From: Canibacter oris
GTDB taxonomy: Bacteria; Actinomycetota; Actinomycetes; Actinomycetales; Microbacteriaceae
DNA length: 64,000 nucleotides
NCBI RefSeq assembly: GCF_014197205.1
Contig: NZ_JACIFD010000009.1
Coordinates: 1-64,000 of the forward strand
Reading direction: 5' to 3'
Made by a program: the position numbers and the translations under genes. The notes under the pieces are model-generated. The model did no database searches. It saw only the letters and a program-made list of their open reading frames with translations, and was not told the origin of the DNA. The first letter of the stretch is position 1, and each line of letters opens with the position of its first letter. Shown here in pieces: positions 1 through 9,765 of this stretch.

Positions 1-58
1 CTTTACTCCGCAGCAGCGTGTGCTGGGGCTGCGCGCGATGTTTAGTCGCGGTCGTTAA
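1..58 (+). CDS. C-terminal end of an unidentified gene (partial)
   Basis: An open frame runs in from the left edge and stops at TAA 56-58. Only 18 residues are visible (ending MFSRGR), rich in Arg, which is too little to identify a product. The strong bidirectional terminator just downstream supports a real gene end here, convergent with the next gene. Confidence 0.4.
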   Translation, partial: FTPQQRVLGLRAMFSRGR

Positions 59-75
59 GCTCGATGTGAAATAAA

Positions 76-119
76 ACCGGCGGCGGTCACTGTGCTTCTT
101 AAATGTGACCGCCGCCGGT
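76..119. terminator. Bidirectional intrinsic terminator
   Basis: A perfect 15-bp inverted repeat (76-90 against 105-119, ACCGGCGGCGGTCAC) with a 14-nt loop lies between two convergent genes. On the minus strand the stem is followed by TTTTAT (complement of 71-76), so it suits the Bax-inhibitor-like gene best. Confidence 0.85.
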
Positions 120-158
120 GTCTCAGCGCAAAGAATTATGCTCGCGCCGTTTTTAGCT

Positions 159-1001
159 TTACTCGTTGCCGCGCAGAATCGCCAACAGGCGCAGAATCTC
201 TAGGTACAGCCAAACCAGGGTAACTAGCAGGCCGTAAGCGCCCATCCAGCCGTATTTCTGATCAAGCTGATTCTCAACACCGCGCTGAATGAAGTCAAAA
301 TCCATCACCAGGCAGTATGCGGCGAGACCGATAGCGAAAACGCCAATAATCACACCCAACGGGATCCCGAACACCTGTACGCCGCGCAGCCCCCACGGAT
401 CATCAATCACCCCGAACATCATGAGGCCGAAGTTAACGAGCGAGAACACTGCGTAACCAATCAGCGCAATCAGCGCAATCTTGTTCATTTTCGCGCTGGC
501 GCGAATCTTCCCGCTGCGGAACAGGGCCAGGGTGACACCGAAAACAATCAGGGTGCCGAGCACCGCCTGGAATACGATGCCTGCCCACTGGGCATTGAAA
601 ATGCCGGAGATACCGCCGACAAACAGCCCCTCCGCTACCGCGTAGGCGAAAAACAACGGCACTGAAATCTGCTTCTTGAAAGCAATGACCAGCGCCAGAC
701 CCAGCCCGACGAGCGCGCCCGGGAGCGCCAGCAGCGGGATGTTCCACCCGACAACCGCAGCTAGCAGCAGCACGCCGAACAGCGCAGCGGTTTTCTGAAT
801 AGTGTTTTCGTAAGTCATAGGGGTAGCTGATCCACCCATAACGCTGCCCATAGTTGGCATTGGGCCGCCCGCCTGCGCGGTGCGCACTGCCCGCTCTACG
901 CCCTTCTGGGCGGCAGGCTGGCGGTACAGCTCTTCGAGCTCTTGCTGAGTTAGAGTGCGGTCGGTGAATGCCGGCATATTGCTGAATGCTGGATTACTCA
1001 T
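159..1001 (-). CDS. Bax inhibitor-1/YccA-like membrane protein
   Basis: A 280-residue integral membrane protein. A soluble Gln/Pro-rich N-terminus of about 70 residues precedes roughly seven hydrophobic segments between residues 72 and 276. The overall pattern, including the acidic MDFDFIQRGVE stretch before the last helix, matches the actinobacterial Bax inhibitor-1/YccA family. Members of this family sit in the cytoplasmic membrane; their bacterial role (proposed ion leak or membrane-protease interaction) is not established. The ATG at 1001 is preceded by AAAGGAC-like sequence. It is divergent from pcrA with about 150 bp between the starts. Family assignment is confident; function is unknown. 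Confidence 0.8.
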   Translation of the reverse strand: MSNPAFSNMPAFTDRTLTQQELEELYRQPAAQKGVERAVRTAQAGGPMPTMGSVMGGSATPMTYENTIQKTAALFGVLLLAAVVGWNIPLLALPGALVGLGLALVIAFKKQISVPLFFAYAVAEGLFVGGISGIFNAQWAGIVFQAVLGTLIVFGVTLALFRSGKIRASAKMNKIALIALIGYAVFSLVNFGLMMFGVIDDPWGLRGVQVFGIPLGVIIGVFAIGLAAYCLVMDFDFIQRGVENQLDQKYGWMGAYGLLVTLVWLYLEILRLLAILRGNE

Positions 1002-1154
1002 CAGGCCGTTGTCCTTTCAATTTCTTATCTTGTTGCCAGTCTATCCTGCTTGCCCGAAAAGTCGCTGGGCTGGCGCGGTTTTCGTCGCTTGGTGCGGATT
1101 TTGCATGTCGCTTGGCTGAGGGAAGTTGTCACCCCCATCGGTAGACTTGTTGTC

Positions 1155-3587
1155 ATGACAGAATCAGCGCTTGTAACAGGTTTAAATGAGCAGCAGCGAC
1201 AGGCGGTGCTATCGCGGGCCCGCGCCTTGCTGGTGGTTGCCGGTGCGGGCTCTGGCAAAACTCGCGTGTTAACGCATCGCATTGCGCACCTGATTGAAAC
1301 CAAAGATGCCTGGCCGAGCGAGATTTTGGCGATTACCTTCACGAATAAGGCGGCCGGTGAGATGCGTGAGCGTGTCACTGAACTGTTGGGCGCTGCCGCT
1401 GAAGGGATGTGGATCAGCACCTTCCACTCCACTTGTGTCCGTATTTTGCGGCAGGAGGCCAATCGCTTCGGTTACGGTTCGGGTTTTACGATTTATGACT
1501 CCGCTGATAGCCGTGCCCTGCTGAAGAAGATTATTAAAGAGTTGGAGGCAGACGTCTACAATTTCACTCCAGCGAGCTGCGGCGCTAAAATTTCGCGGCT
1601 GAAAAACGAGCTGGTTGATGCTGCTGATTTCGCTGCGCGCTGCAATATGGCGGATCCACGGGAGCGCGCGTTTGTTGCCGTTTTCCGCGAATATGAGCAG
1701 CGGCTGCGCCGCGCCAACGCCTTTGACTTTGATGATTTGATTGCGCAGACAGTGCATTTGTTCCGCACCTTCCCGGAGGTTGCAGCTCGATATCAGCGAC
1801 GCTTTAGGTGGATTTTGGTCGACGAGTATCAAGACACCAACCATGCGCAGTACGCGCTGATTAGGGAGCTCACTAAGCCGATTCCAGAGCGGCTGGTGAC
1901 GGGGCTTAACCCTCCGGTGAAGGCGGCAGAGCTGACCGCTGGTGGGGCGGTGCGCGGGTCGCAGCTGACCGTGGTGGGTGATTCTGACCAGTCAATTTAT
2001 GCCTTCCGGGGCGCTGACATTCGTAACATCAGAGAATTTGAGCGAGATTTTGCGAACGCTGAAGTGATTAAGCTTGAGCAAAACTATCGCTCCACACAGA
2101 CGATTCTTTCGGCGGCTAACGAGATTATTTCTGGCAACGTTGACAGGCTTGAAAAAAATCTTTGGACGGCGAGTGGCGACGGGGAGAAAATCACCGGTTT
2201 TGCTGGTTATTCGCAGCATGACGAGGCCCGGTTTGTGGCAGACGAGATTGAGCTGTTGCACGCCAGGGGGCGAGCTTACGGGCAGATGGCGGTGTTTTAT
2301 CGCACCAACTCGCAGACGCGGGCACTTGAAGAGATGCTGATGCGAGCAGCGATTCCGTATCGGGTGATGGGCGGCACGAAGTTCTATGAGCGGGCAGAAA
2401 TTAAAGATATCTTGGCCTATCTCACAAGCATCATCAATCCGCTAGACCCGATCGCCTGGGCGCGGCTTTTGGGTGCTCCGAAGCGCGGTATCGGCCCCAC
2501 CAGTGAAGCGCACCTCGCAATTTTCCAAGAGCGTAACGGCATTACTTTCCATGAGGCAATGCTGCGTGCCGATGAAATTACTGGCATTAGCGCCAAAGCC
2601 AAGAAAGCAGTGGTAGAGCTGGGGCAGCTGCTCACTGAGTGCCACGAACTCACTTTCCCGAGTGCTGATAAGCAGCCAGCTGGTGCGGCGGAGATTCTGG
2701 AGCGGGTGCTGTCTCAAACCGGGTACGTGCTGGCTTTGCGTGCTAAAAATGACCCGCAGGAAGAGGCGCGCGCCGAAAACGTCGAAGAGCTGTTAGCGCA
2801 GGCGCGGGAATTTGATGTTGCAAACCCGGGTGCGGGGCTGGTCGCTTATCTCACCGAGGTGAGTCTGGTTGCAGCGGTTGATGATCTTGACGACGCCAGC
2901 GGCACGGTCTCTCTAATGACGCTGCACACGGCGAAAGGCCTGGAGTTTCCGGTGGTGTTCCTCACCGGTGTGGAGGAGGGGCTGCTGCCGCATCAAATGT
3001 CATTCGAGGAGCCGGGCGGCTTAGCGGAGGAACGTCGTCTGATGTACGTGGGGGTAACCCGCGCTCGCGAGCTGCTGTACCTGACGCTAGCCGCGAGCCG
3101 TGCGGTTTACGGTGACATCGCGCCAACCGTGCCGTCGCGGTTCCTTAACGATATCCCGGCAGACCTGCTGGAGTGGCGCCAAGAGCCGAGCGCGGTAGCT
3201 TCCGGAGTTGGGTTTAGTGCGGGCAGTCGCGCGGCCGCAACTAAACCTCGGGGATTAAGCGGCGGTGGCGGATCCACCACCGACCTTAAAACCGGGGCGA
3301 TGGCTGATGCGATGCAAGCCTGGCGGGAACGTAAGAAACGGGCAGCCGCACAGCAGGCAGCTGGAGGTGGCTTTGCCAACCTGGTCAGTGCTAACCAGCT
3401 ACGCGCAAATACCGGGTTGCAGCTGCAGGTCGGCGACAGGGTGCGGCATGAAAGCTACGGCGAGGGTAAAGTTGTGCGGCTCAATGGTGTCGGTGCCAAA
3501 CAGGTGGCGCATGTGGATTTTGAGCAGCTAGGTGAGAAGAAGATGCTGGTACAGCTGGCGCCGCTGACTAAAATCTCTGCGGCATAG
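1155..3587 (+). CDS. pcrA: ATP-dependent DNA helicase PcrA/UvrD type
   Basis: SF1A DNA helicase of about 810 residues acting in nucleotide excision repair and in removing proteins from DNA. Visible motifs: Walker A GAGSGKT (residues 30-36), motif II VDEYQDTN, motif III GDSDQSIYAFRGAD, motif IV QNYRSTQ, motif V TLHTAKGLEFPVVF and motif VI YVGVTRARELL. The last 50 residues (GDRVRHESYGEGKVV) form the Tudor-like domain typical of PcrA that contacts RNA polymerase. I chose ATG 1155 because family homology starts at residue 10; an upstream in-frame start at 1050 would add 35 unrelated residues. Between motifs II and III there is an extra segment of about 26 residues (KPIPERLVTG...). The gene is followed by a promoter region for sucC. 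Confidence 0.93.
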   Translation: MTESALVTGLNEQQRQAVLSRARALLVVAGAGSGKTRVLTHRIAHLIETKDAWPSEILAITFTNKAAGEMRERVTELLGAAAEGMWISTFHSTCVRILRQEANRFGYGSGFTIYDSADSRALLKKIIKELEADVYNFTPASCGAKISRLKNELVDAADFAARCNMADPRERAFVAVFREYEQRLRRANAFDFDDLIAQTVHLFRTFPEVAARYQRRFRWILVDEYQDTNHAQYALIRELTKPIPERLVTGLNPPVKAAELTAGGAVRGSQLTVVGDSDQSIYAFRGADIRNIREFERDFANAEVIKLEQNYRSTQTILSAANEIISGNVDRLEKNLWTASGDGEKITGFAGYSQHDEARFVADEIELLHARGRAYGQMAVFYRTNSQTRALEEMLMRAAIPYRVMGGTKFYERAEIKDILAYLTSIINPLDPIAWARLLGAPKRGIGPTSEAHLAIFQERNGITFHEAMLRADEITGISAKAKKAVVELGQLLTECHELTFPSADKQPAGAAEILERVLSQTGYVLALRAKNDPQEEARAENVEELLAQAREFDVANPGAGLVAYLTEVSLVAAVDDLDDASGTVSLMTLHTAKGLEFPVVFLTGVEEGLLPHQMSFEEPGGLAEERRLMYVGVTRARELLYLTLAASRAVYGDIAPTVPSRFLNDIPADLLEWRQEPSAVASGVGFSAGSRAAATKPRGLSGGGGSTTDLKTGAMADAMQAWRERKKRAAAQQAAGGGFANLVSANQLRANTGLQLQVGDRVRHESYGEGKVVRLNGVGAKQVAHVDFEQLGEKKMLVQLAPLTKISAA

Positions 3588-3766
3588 TCGCGCACAAGCT
3601 GCATAGGTTTTAGTCACAAAACCAGCCGCGTTATCAGCCATTATTTAACTAACTAGCCCGCGCGGGTGTAGAGTATTCAGTGCAACGCTACGTTTTTACG
3701 GGGCGTTAAAATCGAGCTGACACCGGCGCAGCTAAGCTGCTGCGCTGCGACACAGATAGGAAAAGC

Positions 3767-4930
3767 GTGGATCTATACGAGTACCAGGCACGTGATATTT
3801 TCGAGAAGTATGGGGTGCCGGTGCTGGCCGGTATCACCGCTGATACTCCGGAGGAAGCACGCGCCGCTGCAGAAAAAATTGGCGGCGTGGTTGTTGTTAA
3901 AGCACAGGTGAAAACCGGTGGCCGCGGGAAAGCCGGCGGCGTTAAAGTCGCAAAGACCCCGGAAGAAGCATACGCTGCGGCGGAAGCGATTCTGGGGCTT
4001 GACATCAAGGGCCATGTGGTAAAGCGCGTCATGGTGGCGCAGGGTGCTAACATCGCGCAAGAGTTCTACTTCTCAGTGCTGCTGGATCGCGCTAACCGCT
4101 CCCTGCTGTCGCTGTGCTCAGTTGAGGGTGGCATGGAGATTGAGCAGCTCGCTGTTGAGAAGCCGGAGGCGCTAGCGCGGGTGCAGGTGGATCCACTCAC
4201 CGGCATTGACGCTGCGAAGGCAAAAGAAATTGCCGAGGCTGCAAACTTCCCGGCAGAACTGGTAGAAAAAGTTGCTCCAGTGTTTGAAAAACTGTACCGG
4301 GTTTACACCGAGGAAGACGCAACCCTGGTTGAGGTGAACCCGCTGGTGCTGACCGCCGAGGGTGCGGTAATCGCTCTTGACGGCAAGGTGTCACTGGACG
4401 CGAACGCAGAGTTCCGCCAGGCAGGTCATGCGGCGCTGGAAGATAAGGCAGCAACAGACCCGCTAGAGGCAAAGGCTAAAGAGTTCGACCTCAACTATGT
4501 GAAGCTTGACGGTGAAGTTGGCATTATCGGTAACGGCGCGGGCTTGGTGATGAGCACCCTCGACGTGGTCGCTTACGCGGGCGAAGCCCACGGTGGGGTG
4601 AAGCCAGCTAACTTCCTCGACATTGGCGGCGGTGCTTCTGCTGAAGTGATGGCGCAGGGGCTCGGCATTATTCTTGGTGATCCGCAGGTGAAGAGCGTTT
4701 TCGTGAACGTTTTCGGTGGTATCACCAGCTGCGACGCGGTCGCAAACGGCATTGTTGGTGCGCTTGAGCAGCTCGGTGACAGCGCTAACAAGCCGCTGGT
4801 GGTGCGCCTTGACGGCAACAATGTAGAAGAGGGTCGCGCGATTTTGGAGGCGGCTAACCACCCGCTGGTAACCCTGATGGCAACTATGGACGAGGGCGCG
4901 GCTAAGGCTGCCGAGCTCGCTAACCGCTAA
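3767..4930 (+). CDS. sucC: Succinyl-CoA ligase (ADP-forming) beta subunit
   Basis: 387 residues, full family length. The TCA-cycle enzyme converts succinyl-CoA to succinate with nucleotide triphosphate formation; SucC holds the ATP-grasp nucleotide site and pairs with SucD. Seen: N-terminal [19 protein letters not shown], the [19 protein letters not shown]-grasp loop (about residues 44-60), EVNPLVL in the metal-binding region and the C-terminal [12 protein letters not shown] CoA-ligase fold. The GTG start at 3767 follows a GATAGGA ribosome-binding site. Operon with sucD (39-bp gap). Confidence 0.96.
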   Translation: MDLYEYQARDIFEKYGVPVLAGITADTPEEARAAAEKIGGVVVVKAQVKTGGRGKAGGVKVAKTPEEAYAAAEAILGLDIKGHVVKRVMVAQGANIAQEFYFSVLLDRANRSLLSLCSVEGGMEIEQLAVEKPEALARVQVDPLTGIDAAKAKEIAEAANFPAELVEKVAPVFEKLYRVYTEEDATLVEVNPLVLTAEGAVIALDGKVSLDANAEFRQAGHAALEDKAATDPLEAKAKEFDLNYVKLDGEVGIIGNGAGLVMSTLDVVAYAGEAHGGVKPANFLDIGGGASAEVMAQGLGIILGDPQVKSVFVNVFGGITSCDAVANGIVGALEQLGDSANKPLVVRLDGNNVEEGRAILEAANHPLVTLMATMDEGAAKAAELANR

Positions 4931-4969
4931 GCTGCACCGGTATCGCTAGGCAAAGACGAGGATTTTAAA

Positions 4970-5872
4970 GTGGCAATTTTTCTAACCAAAGAATCAAAGA
5001 TTATCGTGCAGGGCATCACCGGCGGTGAGGGCACCAAGCACACTGCGCGGATGCTCGCCGCGGGCAGCCAGATCGTGGGCGGCGTAAACGCCCGTAAAGC
5101 AGGCACCACCGTGACACACACCGACAAAGACGGCAACACCGTAGAGCTGCCGGTTTTCGCAACCGTGGCAGAAGCGATGGAAAAAACCGGCGCTGACGTG
5201 TCTGTGGCGTTCGTGCCGCCAGCGTTCACCAAAGACGCTGCGATTGAAGCAATTGATGCGGGGATCGGGCTGCTCGTGATTATCACCGAGGGTGTTCCAG
5301 TAAAAGACAGCGCTGAGCTGTGGGCACACGCCACCGCGAAGGGCAACAAAACCCGGATCATCGGCCCTAACTGCCCGGGCATTATCACCCCGGATGAGGC
5401 GCTCGCGGGCATCACTCCAGCAAACATTACCGGCAAGGGCCCAATTGGGCTGGTGTCGAAGTCAGGCACTCTGACCTACCAGATGATGTACGAGCTGCGT
5501 GAAATCGGCATCTCAACCGCCATTGGTATTGGCGGCGACCCGATTATCGGCACCACCCACATTGATGCACTGGCGGCTTTCGAGGCTGACCCAGAAACCA
5601 AAGCGATTGTGATGATCGGTGAAATTGGTGGAGACGCTGAAGAACGCGCAGCAGAGTTTATCAAGGCCAACGTTACCAAGCCGGTGGTGGGCTACGTTGC
5701 TGGGTTTACCGCTCCAGAGGGTAAAACCATGGGTCACGCCGGCGCTATCGTGTCAGGCTCTGCGGGCACCGCGCAGGCGAAGAAAGAAGCGCTGGAGGCT
5801 GCCGGTGTGAAGGTAGGTAAAACTCCAACCGAAGCGGCAAACCTGATGAAAGAAAATATTGCCGCGCTGTAA
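4970..5872 (+). CDS. sucD: Succinyl-CoA ligase alpha subunit
   Basis: 300 residues, full length. It carries the CoA-binding domain ([11 protein letters not shown] near residues 14-24) and the histidine that is phosphorylated in catalysis, in the motif GHAGAIVSG near residue 250. It partners SucC from the gene just upstream. The GTG start at 4970 follows GACGAGGA. The intrinsic terminator at 5926-5966 closes the sucCD unit. Confidence 0.96.
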   Translation: MAIFLTKESKIIVQGITGGEGTKHTARMLAAGSQIVGGVNARKAGTTVTHTDKDGNTVELPVFATVAEAMEKTGADVSVAFVPPAFTKDAAIEAIDAGIGLLVIITEGVPVKDSAELWAHATAKGNKTRIIGPNCPGIITPDEALAGITPANITGKGPIGLVSKSGTLTYQMMYELREIGISTAIGIGGDPIIGTTHIDALAAFEADPETKAIVMIGEIGGDAEERAAEFIKANVTKPVVGYVAGFTAPEGKTMGHAGAIVSGSAGTAQAKKEALEAAGVKVGKTPTEAANLMKENIAAL

Positions 5873-5925
5873 TTAGCGCGCTTAGTCGTTCCCGCCCGTG
5901 CGGTTTTGCGGGGTGGAAGCAGTTG

Positions 5926-5966
5926 AACCGGCAGGGGTTGTCATGAGATTGTCCCTGCCGGTTTTG
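5926..5966 (+). terminator. Intrinsic terminator after sucCD
   Basis: Perfect 11-bp stem AACCGGCAGGG (5926-5936) / CCCTGCCGGTT (5953-5963) with a 16-nt loop, running into TTTTG. Confidence 0.8.
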
Positions 5967-6121
5967 CGCATGATATCTAGATTTTAGCCTAATCGTTACT
6001 TTGTCTATATATATATTCGTTATTTGTCGGTAAAATCTTAATTGGTATCCCTTGCCAAGCGGAGTTAGCCTCCGAGTTAATCACTAAATCTGCAAAGATT
6101 TCCAAGTTTAAGGAGACCGGC

Positions 6122-6523
6122 ATGAAACATAAAATTTTCACAGTGCTAGCTTTGTTGAGCACCGCTTTTATGGCGTTTTTTGCGCACTACGGTTTAACCG
6201 ATTATCTGCAAAGTTCCGGCTTCTTCGACGGATCGGCAAGCGCAGTGGCGTTTGCGGTAGTGGCGGCAGCTTTGCCGTTTATGCTGTGGATGATCCTCAC
6301 CGTGGCTCTGCCGCAGCGGGCAGGCGATAAAGTCTTAAAGTGGGCGATTCGTCTCGCAGCCGTAACCGGAGTCTATGTGTTAGCGCTGCCGTGGGTAATC
6401 CAGGCGCTCAGCGGCAACAATCACATCAGTTTGATTGCCGCGTTTTGGGTCACTGCTGGGGTGATTTTCTTCATCGCCTACAAGCTACGTGATTTGCAAC
6501 CACGCCAGCAAGCTGTGGCTTAG
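6122..6523 (+). CDS. Small four-helix membrane protein, unknown
   Basis: 133 residues with four predicted membrane helices (about 4-25, 40-65, 74-96 and 100-121) and short charged ends; no motif I recognise. The ATG at 6122 has a strong AAGGAG site 7 bases upstream. The 130 bases before it are AT-rich (a run of TATATATAT near 6007), unlike the surrounding GC-rich DNA, and probably hold its own promoter. It is flanked by terminators on both sides, so it is likely a single-gene transcription unit. Confidence 0.6.
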   Translation: MKHKIFTVLALLSTAFMAFFAHYGLTDYLQSSGFFDGSASAVAFAVVAAALPFMLWMILTVALPQRAGDKVLKWAIRLAAVTGVYVLALPWVIQALSGNNHISLIAAFWVTAGVIFFIAYKLRDLQPRQQAVA

Positions 6524-6536
6524 ACATCTCAAGCAG

Positions 6537-6576
6537 CACAGCACCCGCCCTGAAACATGCGCGGGCGCTGTGTTGT
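6537..6576 (+). terminator. Intrinsic terminator
   Basis: Stem CACAGC-A-CCCGC (6537-6548) pairs with GCGGG-C-GCTGTG (6561-6572) with a single mismatch, followed by TTGTTT. Confidence 0.7.
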
Positions 6577-6669
6577 TTGGTGTGCGGCGTGCTGCGCGAA
6601 ATATTCGGGTTTCCGGGGCGCAAAAGCTTCGCCCAAACTTTCGGCGGCGTTTGTTGCTAGCATGGTTTT

Positions 6670-7986
6670 GTGAATGCAGTAACCGAGCGCGAGCAGCAAC
6701 TTGCCGCACAACAGAATGATTCGACCTTCGCTGACCTCCTAGAAGAGCTGGAGTGGCGCGGTTTAATTAGCGTTTCTACCGATAAAGAGGCGCTGCGTGA
6801 GGCGCTCAATGCCGGCCCGATTACTTACTACTGCGGCTACGATCCAACTGCCGCCTCTCTGCATTTAGGACACCTCGTGCAGCTGCTGTTTATGCGCCGG
6901 TTGCAGCTCGCAGGCCACAAACCGCTTGGTTTGGTTGGTGGATCCACCGGCCTTATTGGCGATCCACGCCCAACTGCGGAGCGCACCCTAAACTCTCGCG
7001 AAACTGTTGCTGAGTGGGTTAATTCGCTGCGCTCGCAGATTGAAAAGTTCTTGAGTTTTGAGGGCGAAAATGCGGCGCGGATGGTTAATAACCTGGATTG
7101 GACAGCGGGGCTCAGCGCTCTTGACTTTCTGCGGGAAATCGGCAAATACTTCCGTGTCGGCACGATGATTAAGAAAGACGCGGTGGCGGCGCGCCTGTCG
7201 TCTGATGAGGGCATCAGCTACACCGAGTTCAGCTACCAGATTCTGCAGGCGATTGATTTCCTGGAGCTTTACAAGCAGTATGGTTGTGTGTTGCAGTCTG
7301 GCGGGCAAGATCAGTGGGGCAACTTGGTTGGCGGCACCGAGCTGATTCGCAAGGCGACAGGCGCCACCGTGCATGCGGTAGGCACACCGCTGATCACCAA
7401 CAGCGACGGCACCAAATTCGGTAAGAGTGAGGGTAATGCTATCTGGCTTGACCCAGAGATGTGCAGCCCTTTTGCGTTCTACCAGTTCTGGCTGAATCAG
7501 GCAGATGCTGACGTTATCGATCGCCTCAAAGTTTTCACTTTCTTGAGCCGTGCCGAGATTGCAGATTACGCGGCCCAGGTTGAAGCCGAGCCGCATAAGC
7601 GTGCGGCGCAGAAGCGGCTGGCGTATGAGGTTACTGCCCTGGTGCACGGTAAGACCGCGGCGGAGGGCGCGATTGCGGCTGCTGCGGCACTGTTTGGCGC
7701 GGGCTCTTATGATGAGGTGCCTGAAGATGTGTTGGCAGCGGCGGTGGGTGATTTGCCGCGTGCTGAGGCTGATGCCACTACCACTGTGGAAGCTGCGCTG
7801 GTGGCGAGCGGGCTGGTGTCATCTCTCTCGGAGGCGCGCCGCACGGTGCAGCAGGGCGGGGTGTCGCTGAACGGCGTGAAAATTGCCGATGCTGCTGCTT
7901 TGGTGGTGGATCACGCCGCCGACCGCAAACTCTTGGTGCTGGGCCGCGGGAAGAAGCAAAAAGCTGCCGTGTACTTAAACTATTAG
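6670..7986 (+). CDS. tyrS: Tyrosyl-tRNA synthetase
   Basis: 438-residue class I aminoacyl-tRNA synthetase charging tRNA-Tyr. Seen: YYCGYDPTAASLHLGHL with the HLGH form of the HIGH signature (about residues 53-69), the GGQDQWGN tyrosine-pocket segment, the KFGKS form of the KMSKS loop (KFGKSEGNAIWLD), and a C-terminal S4 RNA-binding domain (about residues 365-435). Start GTG 6670; its ribosome-binding site is weak. The next gene cluster begins after a 170-bp regulatory region. Confidence 0.95.
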   Translation: MNAVTEREQQLAAQQNDSTFADLLEELEWRGLISVSTDKEALREALNAGPITYYCGYDPTAASLHLGHLVQLLFMRRLQLAGHKPLGLVGGSTGLIGDPRPTAERTLNSRETVAEWVNSLRSQIEKFLSFEGENAARMVNNLDWTAGLSALDFLREIGKYFRVGTMIKKDAVAARLSSDEGISYTEFSYQILQAIDFLELYKQYGCVLQSGGQDQWGNLVGGTELIRKATGATVHAVGTPLITNSDGTKFGKSEGNAIWLDPEMCSPFAFYQFWLNQADADVIDRLKVFTFLSRAEIADYAAQVEAEPHKRAAQKRLAYEVTALVHGKTAAEGAIAAAAALFGAGSYDEVPEDVLAAAVGDLPRAEADATTTVEAALVASGLVSSLSEARRTVQQGGVSLNGVKIADAAALVVDHAADRKLLVLGRGKKQKAAVYLNY

Positions 7987-8039
7987 CGATTCTAGTCGTA
8001 TGTTTAGGCACAGGTGAGAAATTACATCTGTGTAACGTA

Positions 8040-8092
8040 ACACTATAAACAGTGTGCCAAATTTGATACCACTCATACAGACGTGGTACTGT
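8040..8092 (+). promoter_or_regulatory. Promoter with two inverted repeats ahead of the sialic-acid operon
   Basis: A sigma-70-like promoter, TTGATA (8063-8068) / 18 bp / TACTGT (8087-8092), lies about 70 bp before the transporter start. The inverted repeat TACCAC (8067-8072) / GTGGTA (8083-8088) fills the spacer, and a second one, ACACT (8040-8044) / AGTGT (8051-8055), lies just upstream. Palindromes in these positions are typical repressor sites; a GntR-type regulator is a guess from the pathway, as no regulator gene is present here. Confidence 0.5.
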
Positions 8093-8159
8093 AAAGCGCG
8101 TCGGGCAACCTGCCCGGTGTTAGCAATATGGAAATATGTCCATCAACGGAGAGGGAAAG

Positions 8160-9725
8160 ATGCGTAAGCTCTCTACTAAAGCAAAGCTGATCGCGCTGGC
8201 AGCGGCTTCAACGCTGGTGCTCAGTGCGTGCAGCGGCGGTGGCAGCACAAATACTGCTGAAACTGCAACTGATAAGCAGTCAGGTGCCACAGCTATTACT
8301 GCTGCTGTCGGTTACAAGACTGACAACTACCACCCGTCAACTACTTCATCAGCGCTTGCCCTGGGCAGCAACTGGCACGTGGTTGAGGGTCTTTACGAAC
8401 TTGAGAAGGGCACCTTTAAGCCGTTCCGTGCGCTTGCTGCGGATGATGAGCCAACAAAGGTTTCTGACACTGAGTACACTGTGAAACTGCGCGACGGCGC
8501 TAAATTCTCTGACGGCACTGCAGTGACCGCAGCTGACGTGGTAGCCTCATTCAAGCGCACCAACGCCGAGGGCAACCTCTACGTTTCAATGCTGTCATTC
8601 ATTGAGGATGTGACTGAGGTTGATACCAACACTGTATCCATCAAACTGAAGTACCCATTCTCGCTGCTGAAAGAGCGTCTGTCTCTGATCAAGATTGTGC
8701 CAGCAGCAGCTAGCGATGAGGATCTCACCTCAATGCCAGTGGGCAGTGGCCCTTGGAAGTACGACAGCATTACCGAAACCGGTCTGAAGTTCTCTCCAAA
8801 CGAGCACTACAACGGCACCATGCCTGCTACCGCAAAGACCATGGAATGGCAGATTCTGATGGATGACACTGCGCGCGTCACTGCGTTGCAGGAAGGCACC
8901 GTGCAGGTTGCTGAGAACATCCCAGCTGACGCTGTTGAAACCGCTGAGCGTAATGGCGCAACTGTGACTTCAGTGCAGGGCTTCGGCTTGCCATTCTTGA
9001 TGTTCAACACCTCAAAGGCGCCTTTCGATAAGAAAGAAGTTCGCCAGGCGTTCCACTACGCTATCAACACCGAGCAGCTGATTGAAAACGCGCTGTCAGG
9101 CAAGGCAGAGCCAGCAACTAGCTTCCTGCCAGAGAATCACCCTAACTACAACAAGGCAGCTAACGTTTACGATCACAACCCAGAGAAGGCAAAGCAGCTG
9201 CTTGCTGAGGCTGGCGTATCAGATCTCTCAGTTACCCTGCTGACAACTGACCACGGCTGGATTACAGCGATGGCTCCGCAGATTCAGAACGATCTGCAGG
9301 CAGTGGGCATCAACGTGACCATTCAGAGCGAAGCATCATCTTCACTGTACGCGAACTACGCAGACGCTGAAGCAGCTAGCTACGATCTGGCGCTGGCACC
9401 GGGTGACCCATCAGTGTTCGGCAACGACCCAGCTCTGCTGATGAACTGGTGGTACGGCAACAACGTATGGACTCAGAAGCGTAGCTACTGGGGCACCAGC
9501 CCAGAGTTTGCGCAGCTGCAGACCATTCTTGAGGCTTCTGTGAAGGCTGAGGGTGAGGAGCAGCAGAAGCTCTGGAACCAGGCATTTGACCTGGTGGCAA
9601 CTGAGGTACCGCTGTACCCACTGCTGCACCGTCAGGTATCAACCGGCTTCTACGCAGACCAGCTCGATGGTTACACTCCAATCGGCACCACCGGTCTGAA
9701 CTTCGTGGGAGTTAGCCTGAAGTAA
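8160..9725 (+). CDS. ABC transporter substrate-binding lipoprotein, family 5 (probable sialic acid binding)
   Basis: About 521 residues. Start ATG 8160, preceded by GGAGAGGG, gives a lipoprotein signal peptide MRKLSTKAKL... with lipobox LSAC. The mature protein has the family-5 (dipeptide/oligopeptide/nickel) binding-protein layout, including the segments LRDGAKFSDGTAVTAADVVASF and HPNYNKAANVYDHNPEKAKQLLAEAGV. It would sit on the outer membrane face and deliver ligand to the permeases encoded next. Family-5 proteins bind peptides, nickel or, in the SatA/SiaE type, sialic acid; linkage to nanA-nanK-nanE-nagB favours sialic acid. Ligand identity is inferred from context only. A strong hairpin (9766-9797) follows, which may keep this gene more highly expressed than the permeases. 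Confidence 0.85.
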   Translation: MRKLSTKAKLIALAAASTLVLSACSGGGSTNTAETATDKQSGATAITAAVGYKTDNYHPSTTSSALALGSNWHVVEGLYELEKGTFKPFRALAADDEPTKVSDTEYTVKLRDGAKFSDGTAVTAADVVASFKRTNAEGNLYVSMLSFIEDVTEVDTNTVSIKLKYPFSLLKERLSLIKIVPAAASDEDLTSMPVGSGPWKYDSITETGLKFSPNEHYNGTMPATAKTMEWQILMDDTARVTALQEGTVQVAENIPADAVETAERNGATVTSVQGFGLPFLMFNTSKAPFDKKEVRQAFHYAINTEQLIENALSGKAEPATSFLPENHPNYNKAANVYDHNPEKAKQLLAEAGVSDLSVTLLTTDHGWITAMAPQIQNDLQAVGINVTIQSEASSSLYANYADAEAASYDLALAPGDPSVFGNDPALLMNWWYGNNVWTQKRSYWGTSPEFAQLQTILEASVKAEGEEQQKLWNQAFDLVATEVPLYPLLHRQVSTGFYADQLDGYTPIGTTGLNFVGVSLK

Positions 9726-9765
9726 TACCGTCCGGTGTGACCGGTAACTGGTAAAAATAGCGTTT

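Noticed and set aside
3607-3624. GGTTTT/AAAACC hairpin after pcrA
   Set aside because: Stem of six weak pairs without a following T-run; not enough for a terminator.
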